Shown: positions 53,799-62,479 of the stretch, one piece after another
Layout: each line of letters starts with the position of its first letter
How positions within the stretch are numbered: position 1 is the stretch's first letter
Assembly (NCBI RefSeq): GCF_028201475.1
Contig: NZ_CP116383.1
Location: 1,736,001 to 1,800,000 of the forward strand
Direction of reading: 5' to 3'
Origin: Vibrio sp. SCSIO 43137
GTDB taxonomy: Bacteria > Pseudomonadota > Gammaproteobacteria > Enterobacterales > Vibrionaceae
Length of the DNA: 64,000 nucleotides
Notes under the pieces: model-generated
Told to the model about the DNA's origin: nothing
Seen by the model: only the letters and a program-made list of their open reading frames with translations
Databases searched by the model: none
Program-made: the position numbers and the translations under genes

Positions 53799-54745
53799 AG
53801 TCCCTGTTAATTGCTCTGCTTGCTATCAGTTGCTGCATCGCCATGCTAATTGGCCCTAACTGGATAAACCCGTTAAACATGACGGAGCTGGAGAGCAGCA
53901 TTTTGCTAGAACTTCGTGCACCGAGGGTGCTGTTTTCTGCAGTTATAGGAGCGATGTTAGGTTTAAGTGGCAGCATCTATCAGCTCACCTTAAAGAACCC
54001 GCTGGCTGACAGTTTTACCACCGGAGCCGCCTCATCCTCTGCACTTGGTGCGGTGCTGGCCATTTCAATTGGCGTGCCTGTTCATTTTGTCTCTGTTTTT
54101 GCCTTTGCTACAGGCATCAGCGGGCTATTTCTTGTTTATCGCATGTCTCTGACACACGGCAGAATAAACCCTATTACGATGATCCTTGCCGGCGTTGTCA
54201 TGAACGTTGTCGCCTCTGCGGTGATCAGTTTTTCAAAGTACTATTTTGAAGACTCCCTGAACTCCATCGTCTACTGGCTGATGGGAGGCATCTTTATGGT
54301 GAGCTGGGATAAGCTGGCGTTATGTTTTGCGCTTTTTGCTGCCGTCTACTTCTTCCTTCAGCGAAATTCGTTAAAACTGAACATACTGGCACTGGATGAA
54401 CAGTCAGCACAGAGCCTGGGAGTGAATGTTCATTATCTTCGATCTGCAGTATTTATTCTCTCTACTTTATTGGTTTCTGTTGCAGTTAGTTTTTCCGGAA
54501 TTATCGGCTTTGTCGGCTTAATTGTTCCCCATGTGGCCCGCAGCCTGTTTGGCAGCGATATGAAGCTTAATATCCTTTACTCCAGCCTGTTTGGTAGTTT
54601 TCTGCTTATGGCGTCAGACACCTTGTCGCGGGTCATTATTCCCGGAGGTGCTGAGCTACCCGTCGGTATAGTAACTGCGCTGTTTGGCGGTCTGTTTTTC
54701 TTCTATCTGCTCAGAACCCGCAGGGAGACCTTCTGGAATGGCTGA
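53795..54745 (+). CDS. FecCD/BtuC-family ABC importer permease
   Basis: A 316-residue membrane protein with the FecCD-family motifs LRAPRVLFSAVIGAMLGLSG, NPLADSFTTGAASS and GFVGLIVPHVARSLFG, and about nine to ten helices. The family imports siderophores, heme or cobalamin. The riboswitch upstream makes a corrinoid or cobalt chelate the best guess. It overlaps the ATPase gene by 8 bp. Confidence 0.88.
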   Translation: MKSLLIALLAISCCIAMLIGPNWINPLNMTELESSILLELRAPRVLFSAVIGAMLGLSGSIYQLTLKNPLADSFTTGAASSSALGAVLAISIGVPVHFVSVFAFATGISGLFLVYRMSLTHGRINPITMILAGVVMNVVASAVISFSKYYFEDSLNSIVYWLMGGIFMVSWDKLALCFALFAAVYFFLQRNSLKLNILALDEQSAQSLGVNVHYLRSAVFILSTLLVSVAVSFSGIIGFVGLIVPHVARSLFGSDMKLNILYSSLFGSFLLMASDTLSRVIIPGGAELPVGIVTALFGGLFFFYLLRTRRETFWNG

Positions 54746-55478
54746 TATTACGCTCAAAAATCTCAGGTTCACCCGCTCTGACTTTCAGTTAACTATTGAA
54801 CAGTTACATATCCGTCAGGGTGAAAAAGTCGCCCTTATGGGGGAAAACGGCTGCGGTAAAAGTACCTTAATCGGTCTTATGACTGGATTGCTGGACAAAG
54901 GAAAGGGAGAGGTCTGCTATCAGGAAAATAAACTCTCTGCCATAAATCATACTGAGCGGGCAAAGCAGTTTGCTGTTTTACCTCAGTTTTCTGATATCTC
55001 TTTCCCCTTCACTGTATTTGAAGTAGTCCGTATGGGACGTTTTGTTCATATTAACGGTAACCAGTTCAGTGACACTGATGACCAGCAAAGTGAAAAGCTG
55101 CTTGAGCTACTGGATTTAATCAAATACCGGGATAAGAGCTATGCTGAGCTCTCCGGAGGGGAAAAAAAACGTGTCATGCTGGCGCGGGTACTAAACCAGC
55201 AGGCTCCGGTTATCTATCTGGATGAGCCAAACTCCAGTCTGGATATCCGCCATACCCTTGAGATTTTTCAGCATCTGAGCCGCTTGCCGCAAACGGTGAT
55301 CACCTCAGTACACGATATTAATCTGGCCTACCGCTATTTCGATCGTTTTCTGTTCTTTAAACAAGGGACTCTGCTCTATGATGTATCCCGCAGTCAAATT
55401 ACCAGTCAATTACTCTCAGAGGTCTATGATGTTTCGGTTACTACTGATTCTGACAGCTTTAGCTTTCAACCCCGTTAA
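54738..55478 (+). CDS. FepC/BtuD-family ABC importer ATP-binding protein
   Basis: A 246-residue ATPase starting at ATG 54738, inside the end of the permease gene. Walker A is GENGCGKSTL, Q-loop LPQFSDI, signature LSGGEKKRV, Walker B VIYLDEPNSSLD and switch His SVHDINLAY. It is the energiser of the adjacent FecCD permease. Its 3' end overlaps the start of the binding-protein gene by 53 bp. Confidence 0.88.
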   Translation: MADITLKNLRFTRSDFQLTIEQLHIRQGEKVALMGENGCGKSTLIGLMTGLLDKGKGEVCYQENKLSAINHTERAKQFAVLPQFSDISFPFTVFEVVRMGRFVHINGNQFSDTDDQQSEKLLELLDLIKYRDKSYAELSGGEKKRVMLARVLNQQAPVIYLDEPNSSLDIRHTLEIFQHLSRLPQTVITSVHDINLAYRYFDRFLFFKQGTLLYDVSRSQITSQLLSEVYDVSVTTDSDSFSFQPR

Positions 55479-56229
55479 CTACGCATTTGCCTATGACAGA
55501 GTAGTGCTTCTTGCCCCCTCCGCCGGAGACATATTCAGCAAATTAGGTGCGCAAGATAAGGTGGTCGGCGTTACCAGAAATAATTTCGACTTTCCTGATG
55601 CGGTTAAGATCGGCTCTCATATTAAGCCTAACGTTGAGCTGATAAAATCGCTGAACCCAGATTTAATCATTATCAGCTCCAACCGTTTCTTTACCGATCA
55701 GATGAGCTCATTGGTTAACGCCGATACCCTAATCTATAACCCGGCGACACTGGACGAAATTCTGCTTGAGATAGATAAGCTGGGAGCAATACTTAACAGG
55801 CAATCTCAGGCTAAACAGCTGACAAGTGAACTGGAGGCGGTAAAAGAGCAGTTTGTCGATATAGCATCACCGCCAACCGTGGTTTATGAAGTGACTGAAG
55901 CGCCGTTTATGATTGCGGGGAAAAAAAGCATTGTCCGCAGCATAGTCGAACAGGCGGGCGGCGCATTGTTTGCCCCGTCAAACCGCAAAATTGCCAAATT
56001 TAACATTGAATCGGTTCTGGTAAATAATCCTGATTACTACATCTACCAGGTTGGCCCGATGAACAAATCCCCCACTCCGCCGCCACAAAGACCTCAATAC
56101 TCTCTGGTCAATAGTCAGTTTATTAAAGTCGATCAGCTTAGCTTCTCTAGGGCAACAACAGAGTCTTTCTACCACGCCCTTGAACTTAACCGTTTGTTTG
56201 CGCAAAGAAGGCATGCAGACAGAAAATAA
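55426..56229 (+). CDS. BtuF/FecB-family periplasmic substrate-binding protein
   Basis: A 267-residue protein with a signal peptide (LLLILTALAFNPVNYAFA). It has the class III binding-protein pattern: a beta start RVVLLAPSAGDIFSKLG, then VVGVTRNNFDFP, IKPNVELIKSLNPDLIIISS, and a C-lobe including AGGALFAPS. Two adjacent ATGs (55426, 55429) are possible, with AGAGG 4 or 7 nt upstream. It completes a binding-protein/permease/ATPase importer. The ligand could be a corrinoid, heme or metal chelate. Confidence 0.85.
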   Translation: MMFRLLLILTALAFNPVNYAFAYDRVVLLAPSAGDIFSKLGAQDKVVGVTRNNFDFPDAVKIGSHIKPNVELIKSLNPDLIIISSNRFFTDQMSSLVNADTLIYNPATLDEILLEIDKLGAILNRQSQAKQLTSELEAVKEQFVDIASPPTVVYEVTEAPFMIAGKKSIVRSIVEQAGGALFAPSNRKIAKFNIESVLVNNPDYYIYQVGPMNKSPTPPPQRPQYSLVNSQFIKVDQLSFSRATTESFYHALELNRLFAQRRHADRK

Positions 56230-56252
56230 CCTTGCTCAGGCAGAAAAATATA

Positions 56253-56273
56253 AGGCTCCTGAAAAAGGAGCCT
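56253..56273 (-). terminator. Hairpin between the importer operon and the convergent SDR remnant
   Basis: AGGCTCC / GGAGCCT stem with a 7-nt loop, followed by TTATATTTTTC on the minus strand; there is no U-run on the plus strand. Best read as the terminator of the (now disrupted) SDR gene, though it also ends the importer operon region. Confidence 0.6.
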
Positions 56274-56937
56274 CTGCTTAAAAAGTGAGTCGGCTGGCTA
56301 ACAGCGGTTAATGGTGATATCCGATACATAGCCATGCTCAGCGCTGTTTAGCGCCTGTTTCAGCATATAGGCGGCATCATCAGCAGTCATAAAGGCGGAC
56401 GTATCCATCTCTTTGCCGCTACTTGGCCAGAAGTCTGTTGCCATACCACCCGGATAGACAGCAATAAGCTTCATTGGGCATCCTTTGAGTTCAGCACGGA
56501 CAGATTCGAGCAGAGCCTTTACTCCCCACTTCACTGCGCAGTAGGTACTTTCGCCGGCCTTGGCGACCTGAGCCGCAGTAGACATGACCACTACCACATT
56601 AACTTTTTCATTTTTGTAGCGCTTTACCAGTTCACGCAACAAGAAGATTGAAGAGGTAAGATTGTTCGAGATTAACTGCTCTATCTGCTCAGGGTTCTGG
56701 GATTCCAATGCACCAAAGTAGCCGCTACCGGCACAATGAACCACCATTTCTGGCGGCTGCTGACAACAATCCAGCAGTGATTCAACCTCTTGTGGCGCTG
56801 CCAGATCAGCGGTTTTAATTATAGGAGTGTTATTAAGGCTGTCTGAAAGGGTATTGAGTTTGCTTTGACTACGACCGGACAATAGCAGCGCTTGTCCTTC
56901 TGAGTCATACTGTTTCGCCAATGCTGCGCCTAAACCA

Positions 56938-56947
56938 CTTCCTGCGC
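56938..56947 (+). repeat. Target-site duplication, left copy
   Basis: CTTCCTGCGC, exactly repeated at 58437-58446 on the other side of the IS. Its presence in both flanks shows that the insertion arose by transposition at this place. Confidence 0.85.
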
Positions 56948-56965
56948 CTGTCTTTTATACAGAAG

Positions 56966-56994
56966 TCCCTCGCATAATGTGAGGGATTTTTTTT
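56966..56994 (+). terminator. Terminator just inside the left end of the IS
   Basis: TCCCTC-loop-GAGGGA stem followed by eight T (56987-56994). It would stop transcription entering the element from outside and so keep transposase expression low. Confidence 0.75.
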
Positions 56995-57051
56995 GAACTT
57001 AATTCTTGGTTTACGATCAGATCTTTAACGGACTTAGTTGAGGGTTTTGAG

Positions 57052-58425
57052 ATGATTAAAAGCAATAGTGATTGGGCTGAAGAGCAATTTGGTCATGCTA
57101 AACTTGGAGACCCAAGAAGAACGGCTAGACTTGTAAAAATGGCATCAGACTTAGCTCAGCATCCAGGTAAATCGGTAGTGAAATCATCTCATTCTCCAGC
57201 AAGTATGGAGGGCGCTTACCGATTTATTCGGAACGACAATGTCTCATCAGACGATATTGCCGAAGCAGGCTTTAAAGCAACTGCAGATCAAGTTCATCGT
57301 TACCCTCTCCTTCTCGCGTTAGAAGATACAACTACCTTAAGCTACAAACATCGCTCTATTAGAGCGGACTTAGGACATGTAAACCAAGGTAATCGTTATA
57401 GGGGGTTGTTTGCCCATAGTATTTTGCTGTTTGCTCCTGAAACTCTCGACGTTATTGGGTTAGTTGAACAACAACGATGGACGAGAGATATCAAGACTCG
57501 AGGTATCCGTCGTAAGGGGTTGAAACGACCTTATGAAGAAAAAGAAGGTTATAAATGGGAAAGAGCATCACGCAATATGGCAGCCCGTTTAGGTACCTCG
57601 ATGGTTAACGTAATATCAGTTTGCGATCGCGAGGCCGATATCTACGATTACCTCATTTATAAAATGGCGAATCAGCAACGTTTTGTTGTGCGGTCGATGA
57701 TGAGCCGTCATATAGAAGAAGGCTCAGACAAGCTTTATCACTTTGCATCAGAACTTCAAAGTGTGAAGCAACGTCAAATCCAAATAGCTCAAAGGGGTGG
57801 CCGGAAAGCTCGTGAAGTCACTCTGGATGTAAAATATGCAGCAGTGACTTTAAAAACACCCTCAAACAAAAAAGGAGCTCCTATTTCTCTCAACTATGTT
57901 GGCTGCTCCGAAATCGGTGATGGAGAAAAGAGGCTCAATTGGCATATTTTAACTAATGAGCCAGTTAATAGTGCAGAAGATGCATTAAAAATTATTGGTT
58001 ACTACGAAAAACGCTGGTTGATTGAGGAGTATCACAAGGTCTGGAAAACTGAAGGGACAGGAGTTGAAGAGCTTCGGTTACAAAGTAAAGATAACTTAGA
58101 TAGGTTAGCAACAATTTATGCGTTTTTAGCAGTAAGAATTTTCCAATTGAAATTTGCCAATGAGCAAATCGAAGACGTTAGTTGTGAGAAAATCTTGTCC
58201 TCAAGAGCATGGAAGTTGCTTTGGCTGAAAAGAGTAAAGACACCACTTCCAAAGGAGGTTCCAACAGCAAAATGGGCTTATGAACACCTCGCAAGACTTG
58301 GCGGTTGGAAAGACAGCAAAAGAAATGGAAGAGCGTCAGTTAAGACGCTCTGGGAAGGATGGCTCAAACTACAAGCCATCCTTGAAGGCTACGAACTCGC
58401 TCTGTCTCTTGAGCAGGACTTGTGA
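57052..58425 (+). CDS. IS4-family (Tn5-like) transposase
   Basis: A 457-residue DDE transposase clearly related to Tn5 Tnp (476): LGDPRRTARLVKMASDLAQH near the N-terminus, EGAYRFIRNDNVS, the first Asp in LALEDTTTLSYKH, the second in VCDREADIYDYL, and the Y-R-E-K motif with the catalytic Glu in YEKRWLIEEYHKVWKT. The frame is intact and the stop is 11 bp from the right terminus. Expected to be active in cut-and-paste transposition. Confidence 0.93.
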   Translation: MIKSNSDWAEEQFGHAKLGDPRRTARLVKMASDLAQHPGKSVVKSSHSPASMEGAYRFIRNDNVSSDDIAEAGFKATADQVHRYPLLLALEDTTTLSYKHRSIRADLGHVNQGNRYRGLFAHSILLFAPETLDVIGLVEQQRWTRDIKTRGIRRKGLKRPYEEKEGYKWERASRNMAARLGTSMVNVISVCDREADIYDYLIYKMANQQRFVVRSMMSRHIEEGSDKLYHFASELQSVKQRQIQIAQRGGRKAREVTLDVKYAAVTLKTPSNKKGAPISLNYVGCSEIGDGEKRLNWHILTNEPVNSAEDALKIIGYYEKRWLIEEYHKVWKTEGTGVEELRLQSKDNLDRLATIYAFLAVRIFQLKFANEQIEDVSCEKILSSRAWKLLWLKRVKTPLPKEVPTAKWAYEHLARLGGWKDSKRNGRASVKTLWEGWLKLQAILEGYELALSLEQDL

Positions 58426-58436
58426 TCAAGAGACAG

Positions 58437-58446
58437 CTTCCTGCGC
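58437..58446 (+). repeat. Target-site duplication, right copy
   Basis: CTTCCTGCGC, the second copy of the sequence at 56938-56947, directly after the right IS terminus. Confidence 0.85.
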
Positions 58447-58550
58447 CGGTAATCAGAATCATATATTTGCCTGTATTAAATTGAATAGCAGGCCTCAGAT
58501 ATTACTGATAATTTTGATGCTAGACCAACACTAATTCAGCTACCTTTACC

Positions 58551-60809
58551 TTACTTAGCGGAATAGGCCGACAGCTCCGAAGATGAAATAGGTTTAGAGT
58601 AGAGATAACCCTGAAAATGATCACAGCCGAGTTGCGACAAAACCTGTTTCTGACTTTCCGTCTCCACTCCTTCCGCCAGCACATTCATGCGATAGTTCTT
58701 ACCAATCTCTATAATATTTCGGATCATGGTTTTTGACTTACCGTTGCTATCGATATTGTCGACAAAGGATTTATCGATTTTCAGCTCTTTAATTGGCAAG
58801 TCGCGCAAAATACTTAAGGATGAGTATCCGGTACCAAAATCATCCAGAGAAATAATAATCCCCTTCTGAATCAGCTTGTCACATATAGGTTTAACCTTAT
58901 CTAAATCTTCAATAAACAGGTTTTCTGTTATTTCCAGAGTGACAGAAGATGGTGGGAAGCCGAAATCATCAAGGCTGGTTAATAGCTGGCTATAAAAATC
59001 CTTCATCATAAACTGTTTAACAGAAATATTAATGGACAAGCGGAAGTCGCTACTTAGCTTGCTTCTCAGCGGGGTGATTTCACTCAGGGCTATGGTGATA
59101 ATCTGCTGGCCCAGCGCAGGCATTAAGCCGGACTGTTCAGCAATAGCAATAAAGCGATCCGGCGGAACAAAGCCCAGCTCGTCATCTGTCCAGCGTGCCA
59201 GTGCTTCTGCACCATATAGCTCACCTTGCGCATTAACCTGAGGCTGATAAAGCAAGGTGATCTGATCTTCTTTTATTGCCTGTCTTAATTTCTGCTCCAG
59301 ATAAAGAGATTCAACATGTTCAGACTGCAGTCTTGGCGAGTAGAAATAGATGGCATTCTTGGTTTTCTTAGCCTGTAACATGGCAAAGTCCAGAGAACGA
59401 ATCAGCTCATCATAGTTACTGCCGTGAGGCGGATACTTAGCAATACCAATACTGGCTGTAAGCAGAAAACTCACCTCTCCGACCACAAACGGAAGAGAGA
59501 GTTTTTCCAGAATCTTCTCGCTGATTGTAATTAGCCATTCATCATCCAGATTGGAGGTCAGAATCATGAATTCATCACCGGTTCCACGGATTAAGCAGTC
59601 TTTACTTTCTGAATAAGGCATCAACCGGCTGGCCACCTCTTTTATCACCTTGTCTCCAAACTCGTGGCCGTAACTATCATTAACACTTTTAAAGCGATCA
59701 ATATTAATAAAAATGGTGGCAAAAGGCGGAACCTGACTCTTATCAATCAGGTTACTCAGATAGACCTGATTCGGCAGATCCGTTAATAGATCATGGCGGG
59801 TCTGATACAAGAGTTGCTCGTACTTATCCTGCTCCGCAACAGCAATTGAACGAACCAGCATATAGAAAACCAATGCCGAAGCAATTGAGATGACCAGCGA
59901 GAACAGAAAACGATTTAAGAACTGCGAGTTTACATAACTGGACTCAACAGTAGAAACTATCCAGAACTGGAAGTAAGGATCATACTCCATCATCACACGC
60001 TTAGTGGATTGATTTAATACAAACTCTGTCGCCCATGGTTTTCTGGAGCTTTTCAGTGTTTCCAGATCGACATCATTATCAAGCAGAACAGAATCTATCA
60101 ATGCCTGTAGTGTGTTCAAAGGTACGGGTTTGGTATAACTTTTTGTTCCTAACTTGTCTCCTGAATAAAACTGCAGGTATCCATCATCACGAATGATGTC
60201 CAACTCATTAAACTTCGCTGCCGAGTGACGTTTATTATTAAACAACACGGTTTCGTTTACTTTTACCCCGGCCGTCATTACCGCTACAGCGTCACCTTTA
60301 TCTGACAAAATTGCCTTTCGTATAGCGATAGCAATGGAATCATCATCTAATGCCTTAAGCTGATAAGTTCTGCCTGCCACCAGTTTTGTCGTTCTCAGCG
60401 TCTGCATAAATCCATTCCGGCTTACTTCCTGCTCCAGCAGGTTTGGCAGCTTCTCTAGATTCAGATTCGAAGAAACAACTCTAAGATCGCCGTTCAGATT
60501 TGCCAGACCGAAGCCGGCAAAAAACGGATGGTTTTTTCTTACCCGGTCAAGGGTTGCTGAATGAGTGGCCTGCTGGGGGATCTGGTTATCTACGGCAAGC
60601 TGGCTGCCCAGTACCTGTAGCAGAGATTCCTGACTTTTCAGGAAAGCTTCAACAGAATCAGAAAAGAGGTTTACCTGTGTGTATTGGAACTGATGGAAGT
60701 CAGCCTGGTTACGCTTCCAGAGATAATAGCCGTAATAGGAGAACAACAAGACACTTAACAAAATAATTGTCCAGAATAATGTCCAGATATTCTTTTTCAC
60801 AAGGGCCAT
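58551..60809 (-). CDS. Membrane-bound GGDEF-EAL protein, probable c-di-GMP phosphodiesterase
   Basis: A 752-residue protein: transmembrane helix (about 8-28), a large periplasmic sensor region (about 30-300), a second helix (about 302-322), GGDEF domain (about 340-490) and EAL domain (about 505-750). The GGDEF motif is altered (RGTGDEF, i.e. TGDEF), so cyclase activity is doubtful. EAL residues are complete: AEALARW, NISVKQF, EITENLF, DDFGTGYSSL and AEGVE. A c-di-GMP-degrading enzyme tuned by a periplasmic signal is the likely role. Confidence 0.85.
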   Translation of the reverse strand: MALVKKNIWTLFWTIILLSVLLFSYYGYYLWKRNQADFHQFQYTQVNLFSDSVEAFLKSQESLLQVLGSQLAVDNQIPQQATHSATLDRVRKNHPFFAGFGLANLNGDLRVVSSNLNLEKLPNLLEQEVSRNGFMQTLRTTKLVAGRTYQLKALDDDSIAIAIRKAILSDKGDAVAVMTAGVKVNETVLFNNKRHSAAKFNELDIIRDDGYLQFYSGDKLGTKSYTKPVPLNTLQALIDSVLLDNDVDLETLKSSRKPWATEFVLNQSTKRVMMEYDPYFQFWIVSTVESSYVNSQFLNRFLFSLVISIASALVFYMLVRSIAVAEQDKYEQLLYQTRHDLLTDLPNQVYLSNLIDKSQVPPFATIFINIDRFKSVNDSYGHEFGDKVIKEVASRLMPYSESKDCLIRGTGDEFMILTSNLDDEWLITISEKILEKLSLPFVVGEVSFLLTASIGIAKYPPHGSNYDELIRSLDFAMLQAKKTKNAIYFYSPRLQSEHVESLYLEQKLRQAIKEDQITLLYQPQVNAQGELYGAEALARWTDDELGFVPPDRFIAIAEQSGLMPALGQQIITIALSEITPLRSKLSSDFRLSINISVKQFMMKDFYSQLLTSLDDFGFPPSSVTLEITENLFIEDLDKVKPICDKLIQKGIIISLDDFGTGYSSLSILRDLPIKELKIDKSFVDNIDSNGKSKTMIRNIIEIGKNYRMNVLAEGVETESQKQVLSQLGCDHFQGYLYSKPISSSELSAYSAK

Positions 60810-60987
60810 TAACTACCTCCATATAGTCTTAAAAGAGTAGCCTATTCCTACTGACCAGAAAGTAACCGATGTCAAAAATGACTGCGATGCCTGATTATTA
60901 TTGTTCTATTTTGATCTATACCTATTTATTATTAGACTAACAGGTTACATAAATGTGACAAATGATATTTTGCTTGGATTACTATAA

Positions 60988-61599
60988 ATGAAACTTCTTG
61001 CTGCTCTTATCTCTCTAATTCTTTTATCGTTTAATGTAATAGCCGCAGAAGAAGCGACCCCGCCAAATTCGCCACTGCTTAAAATTGAAATGAATGTGGA
61101 TACTGAAGGGGTTGCCAGTTCAATTGATCAAGTTAATAACTCTATGAAAGAGCTAATTGTTACGCTGAAGCAAATTGCTGAAAACAAAAATCTGACAGCC
61201 GAACAAACCGAGTTGGTAAACAAGACGGTAAACAACATTAACCAACTCACCGTCACTTCAACAGATGTCGTTAGTGCTCTTCCTAAGGCTATCAACGAGG
61301 CACAAAATACACTGACAACCAGCAGCGAACAGTTTTATGATGAGCTTAAGTTCAGGCTTATCATTATTGTCTGCTTGCTTGTTGTTGCCCTGCTGCTCAT
61401 ACTCTTGGCACTATACTGGTTTATCATTCGCCCTGTACAACAAGGTATTACTACTGCTACCAACAATGTGGCTGCGATGGCAAATACTATTCAGATGACG
61501 GCTCACTCTCTGGAACAGGTCAACAAAACTCATATTGAAATTTTAAACCGCGAACAGGCTGCAACTGGCCTCAATCATAAAATTGCATTGGATAACTGA
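60988..61599 (+). CDS. Exported single-pass membrane protein with coiled coil
   Basis: A 203-residue protein with a signal peptide (MKLLAALISLILLSFNVIAA), a periplasmic helical region (about 35-120; repeated VNNSM, VNKTVNNINQL segments suggesting a coiled coil), a transmembrane helix (about 126-150) and a short cytosolic tail. It resembles the sensor half of a chemoreceptor without the signalling domain. No family recognised. It lies between two c-di-GMP genes but points away from them. Confidence 0.6.
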   Translation: MKLLAALISLILLSFNVIAAEEATPPNSPLLKIEMNVDTEGVASSIDQVNNSMKELIVTLKQIAENKNLTAEQTELVNKTVNNINQLTVTSTDVVSALPKAINEAQNTLTTSSEQFYDELKFRLIIIVCLLVVALLLILLALYWFIIRPVQQGITTATNNVAAMANTIQMTAHSLEQVNKTHIEILNREQAATGLNHKIALDN

Positions 61600-61774
61600 C
61601 TAATAAAAGTACAGTAAACTTTACACTGTTCGGTAAACAACTGTTTTTAATAGTTTGTTTTTTATACAAAAATATACTATATCTATATAAGAGTATTGAT
61701 ACTTATATAAATTAAACTATAAATAGCGACTCTATTGGCTCGATAACAAACCTGACACTGTGAGACTGACACCG

Positions 61775-62467
61775 ATGAAATTTTTCAGGTATGCGATTTA
61801 TGGACTGACCACCATTATTCTTATCAGCTTGGTTATATTGATTATTCAACCGGAGCAATCTCAGGTATTGCGGCCGGAATCATCCGAGCAAGAAGTCATA
61901 GTCAGCGAAACAAGCCCAGCTCCTGCCTCTGAGCCGGAACAAGAGGGTGGCATGAGTTGGGGGAAATCGTCGGTACACGACATTATCCAGAAGCAGATTG
62001 ATAGCACAGATATCCATTCACTGCCGCCTTTTATCCAGTCGCTACCCAAAGATCCCACAGAGATAGACAGGAACGGCAATCGCGTCAGAGACGACCTTGA
62101 AGTCTATATTGGCTACAAATACCCTTATAATCCAAAAAACCGGGCAATTCTGACTCAGGTGGTCACGGCATGGGATAGAATGGCCAAAGATGGCGGCAAA
62201 ACAAAAATGTCGCGCCAGATGGCCATTTACCTGCAGGAAAGTATGGCCGAAGCATGCTGGTACAAGCACGGTTTTGGTGAAGAGGACTTAAACAAACTTA
62301 AGTCTCTGGTTCTGAATAACAAACACCGTCAGGAAGGCTATGCCAAAGCCATGGAGGTTCGTAACTCCATCCCGCCTGAAGAGCTTGACGATATTATTAT
62401 TCCAGCTGAGCCTTGTGATCAAATGATGGCAGAAAATCAGCAATATCTGCAGGAGTGGCAGCCATAA
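61775..62467 (+). CDS. Membrane-anchored protein with an EF-hand-like motif
   Basis: About 230 residues; start taken at ATG 61775 (an in-frame GTG at 61760 is possible). One N-terminal transmembrane helix (about 8-27), an acidic linker rich in E, S and P, then a folded region. It contains DRNGNRVRDDLE, a calcium-binding-loop-like sequence of the type seen in calcium-binding dockerin and thrombospondin-3-like repeats. Two cysteines, ACWYKHGF and EPCDQM. Function unknown. It points toward the GGDEF-EAL gene (convergent). Confidence 0.55.
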   Translation: MKFFRYAIYGLTTIILISLVILIIQPEQSQVLRPESSEQEVIVSETSPAPASEPEQEGGMSWGKSSVHDIIQKQIDSTDIHSLPPFIQSLPKDPTEIDRNGNRVRDDLEVYIGYKYPYNPKNRAILTQVVTAWDRMAKDGGKTKMSRQMAIYLQESMAEACWYKHGFGEEDLNKLKSLVLNNKHRQEGYAKAMEVRNSIPPEELDDIIIPAEPCDQMMAENQQYLQEWQP

Positions 62468-62479
62468 AACCGGCTAATA

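Larger units (their letters stand above)
56948..58436 (+). mobile_element. IS4-family (IS50/Tn5-like) insertion sequence, 1489 bp
   Basis: The termini read CTGTCTTTTATACAGAAGTC inward from the left and CTGTCTCTTGATCACAAGTC inward from the right, imperfect inverted repeats (16 of 22 bp identical) that resemble the IS50 inside-end sequence CTGTCTCTTGATC. It contains one intact transposase gene, a 10-bp flanking duplication and a terminator near the left end. It appears intact and recently inserted. Confidence 0.9.
56298..58462 (-). pseudogene. SDR-family oxidoreductase gene split by an insertion sequence
   Basis: The main part (56298-56947) encodes most of a short SDR: GSGLGAALAKQYD, HCAGSGYFG, STYCAVKWG (catalytic Tyr/Lys) and PGGMATDFW. 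Its N-terminus lies on the far side of the IS: reading 58462 to 58437 on the minus strand gives MILITGAG, which joins directly to SGLGAAL once one copy of the 10-bp duplication is removed. The uninterrupted gene would start at ATG 58462 and code for about 224 residues. The insertion is in codons 6-9, inside the NAD(P)-binding motif, so the gene should be inactive. Apart from the insertion the frame is intact, so disruption is recent. Confidence 0.85.

Noticed and set aside
51127..56229. Complete cobalamin biosynthesis operon
   Set aside because: Only the CbiK-like gene is related to corrin synthesis; the rest are transporter genes.
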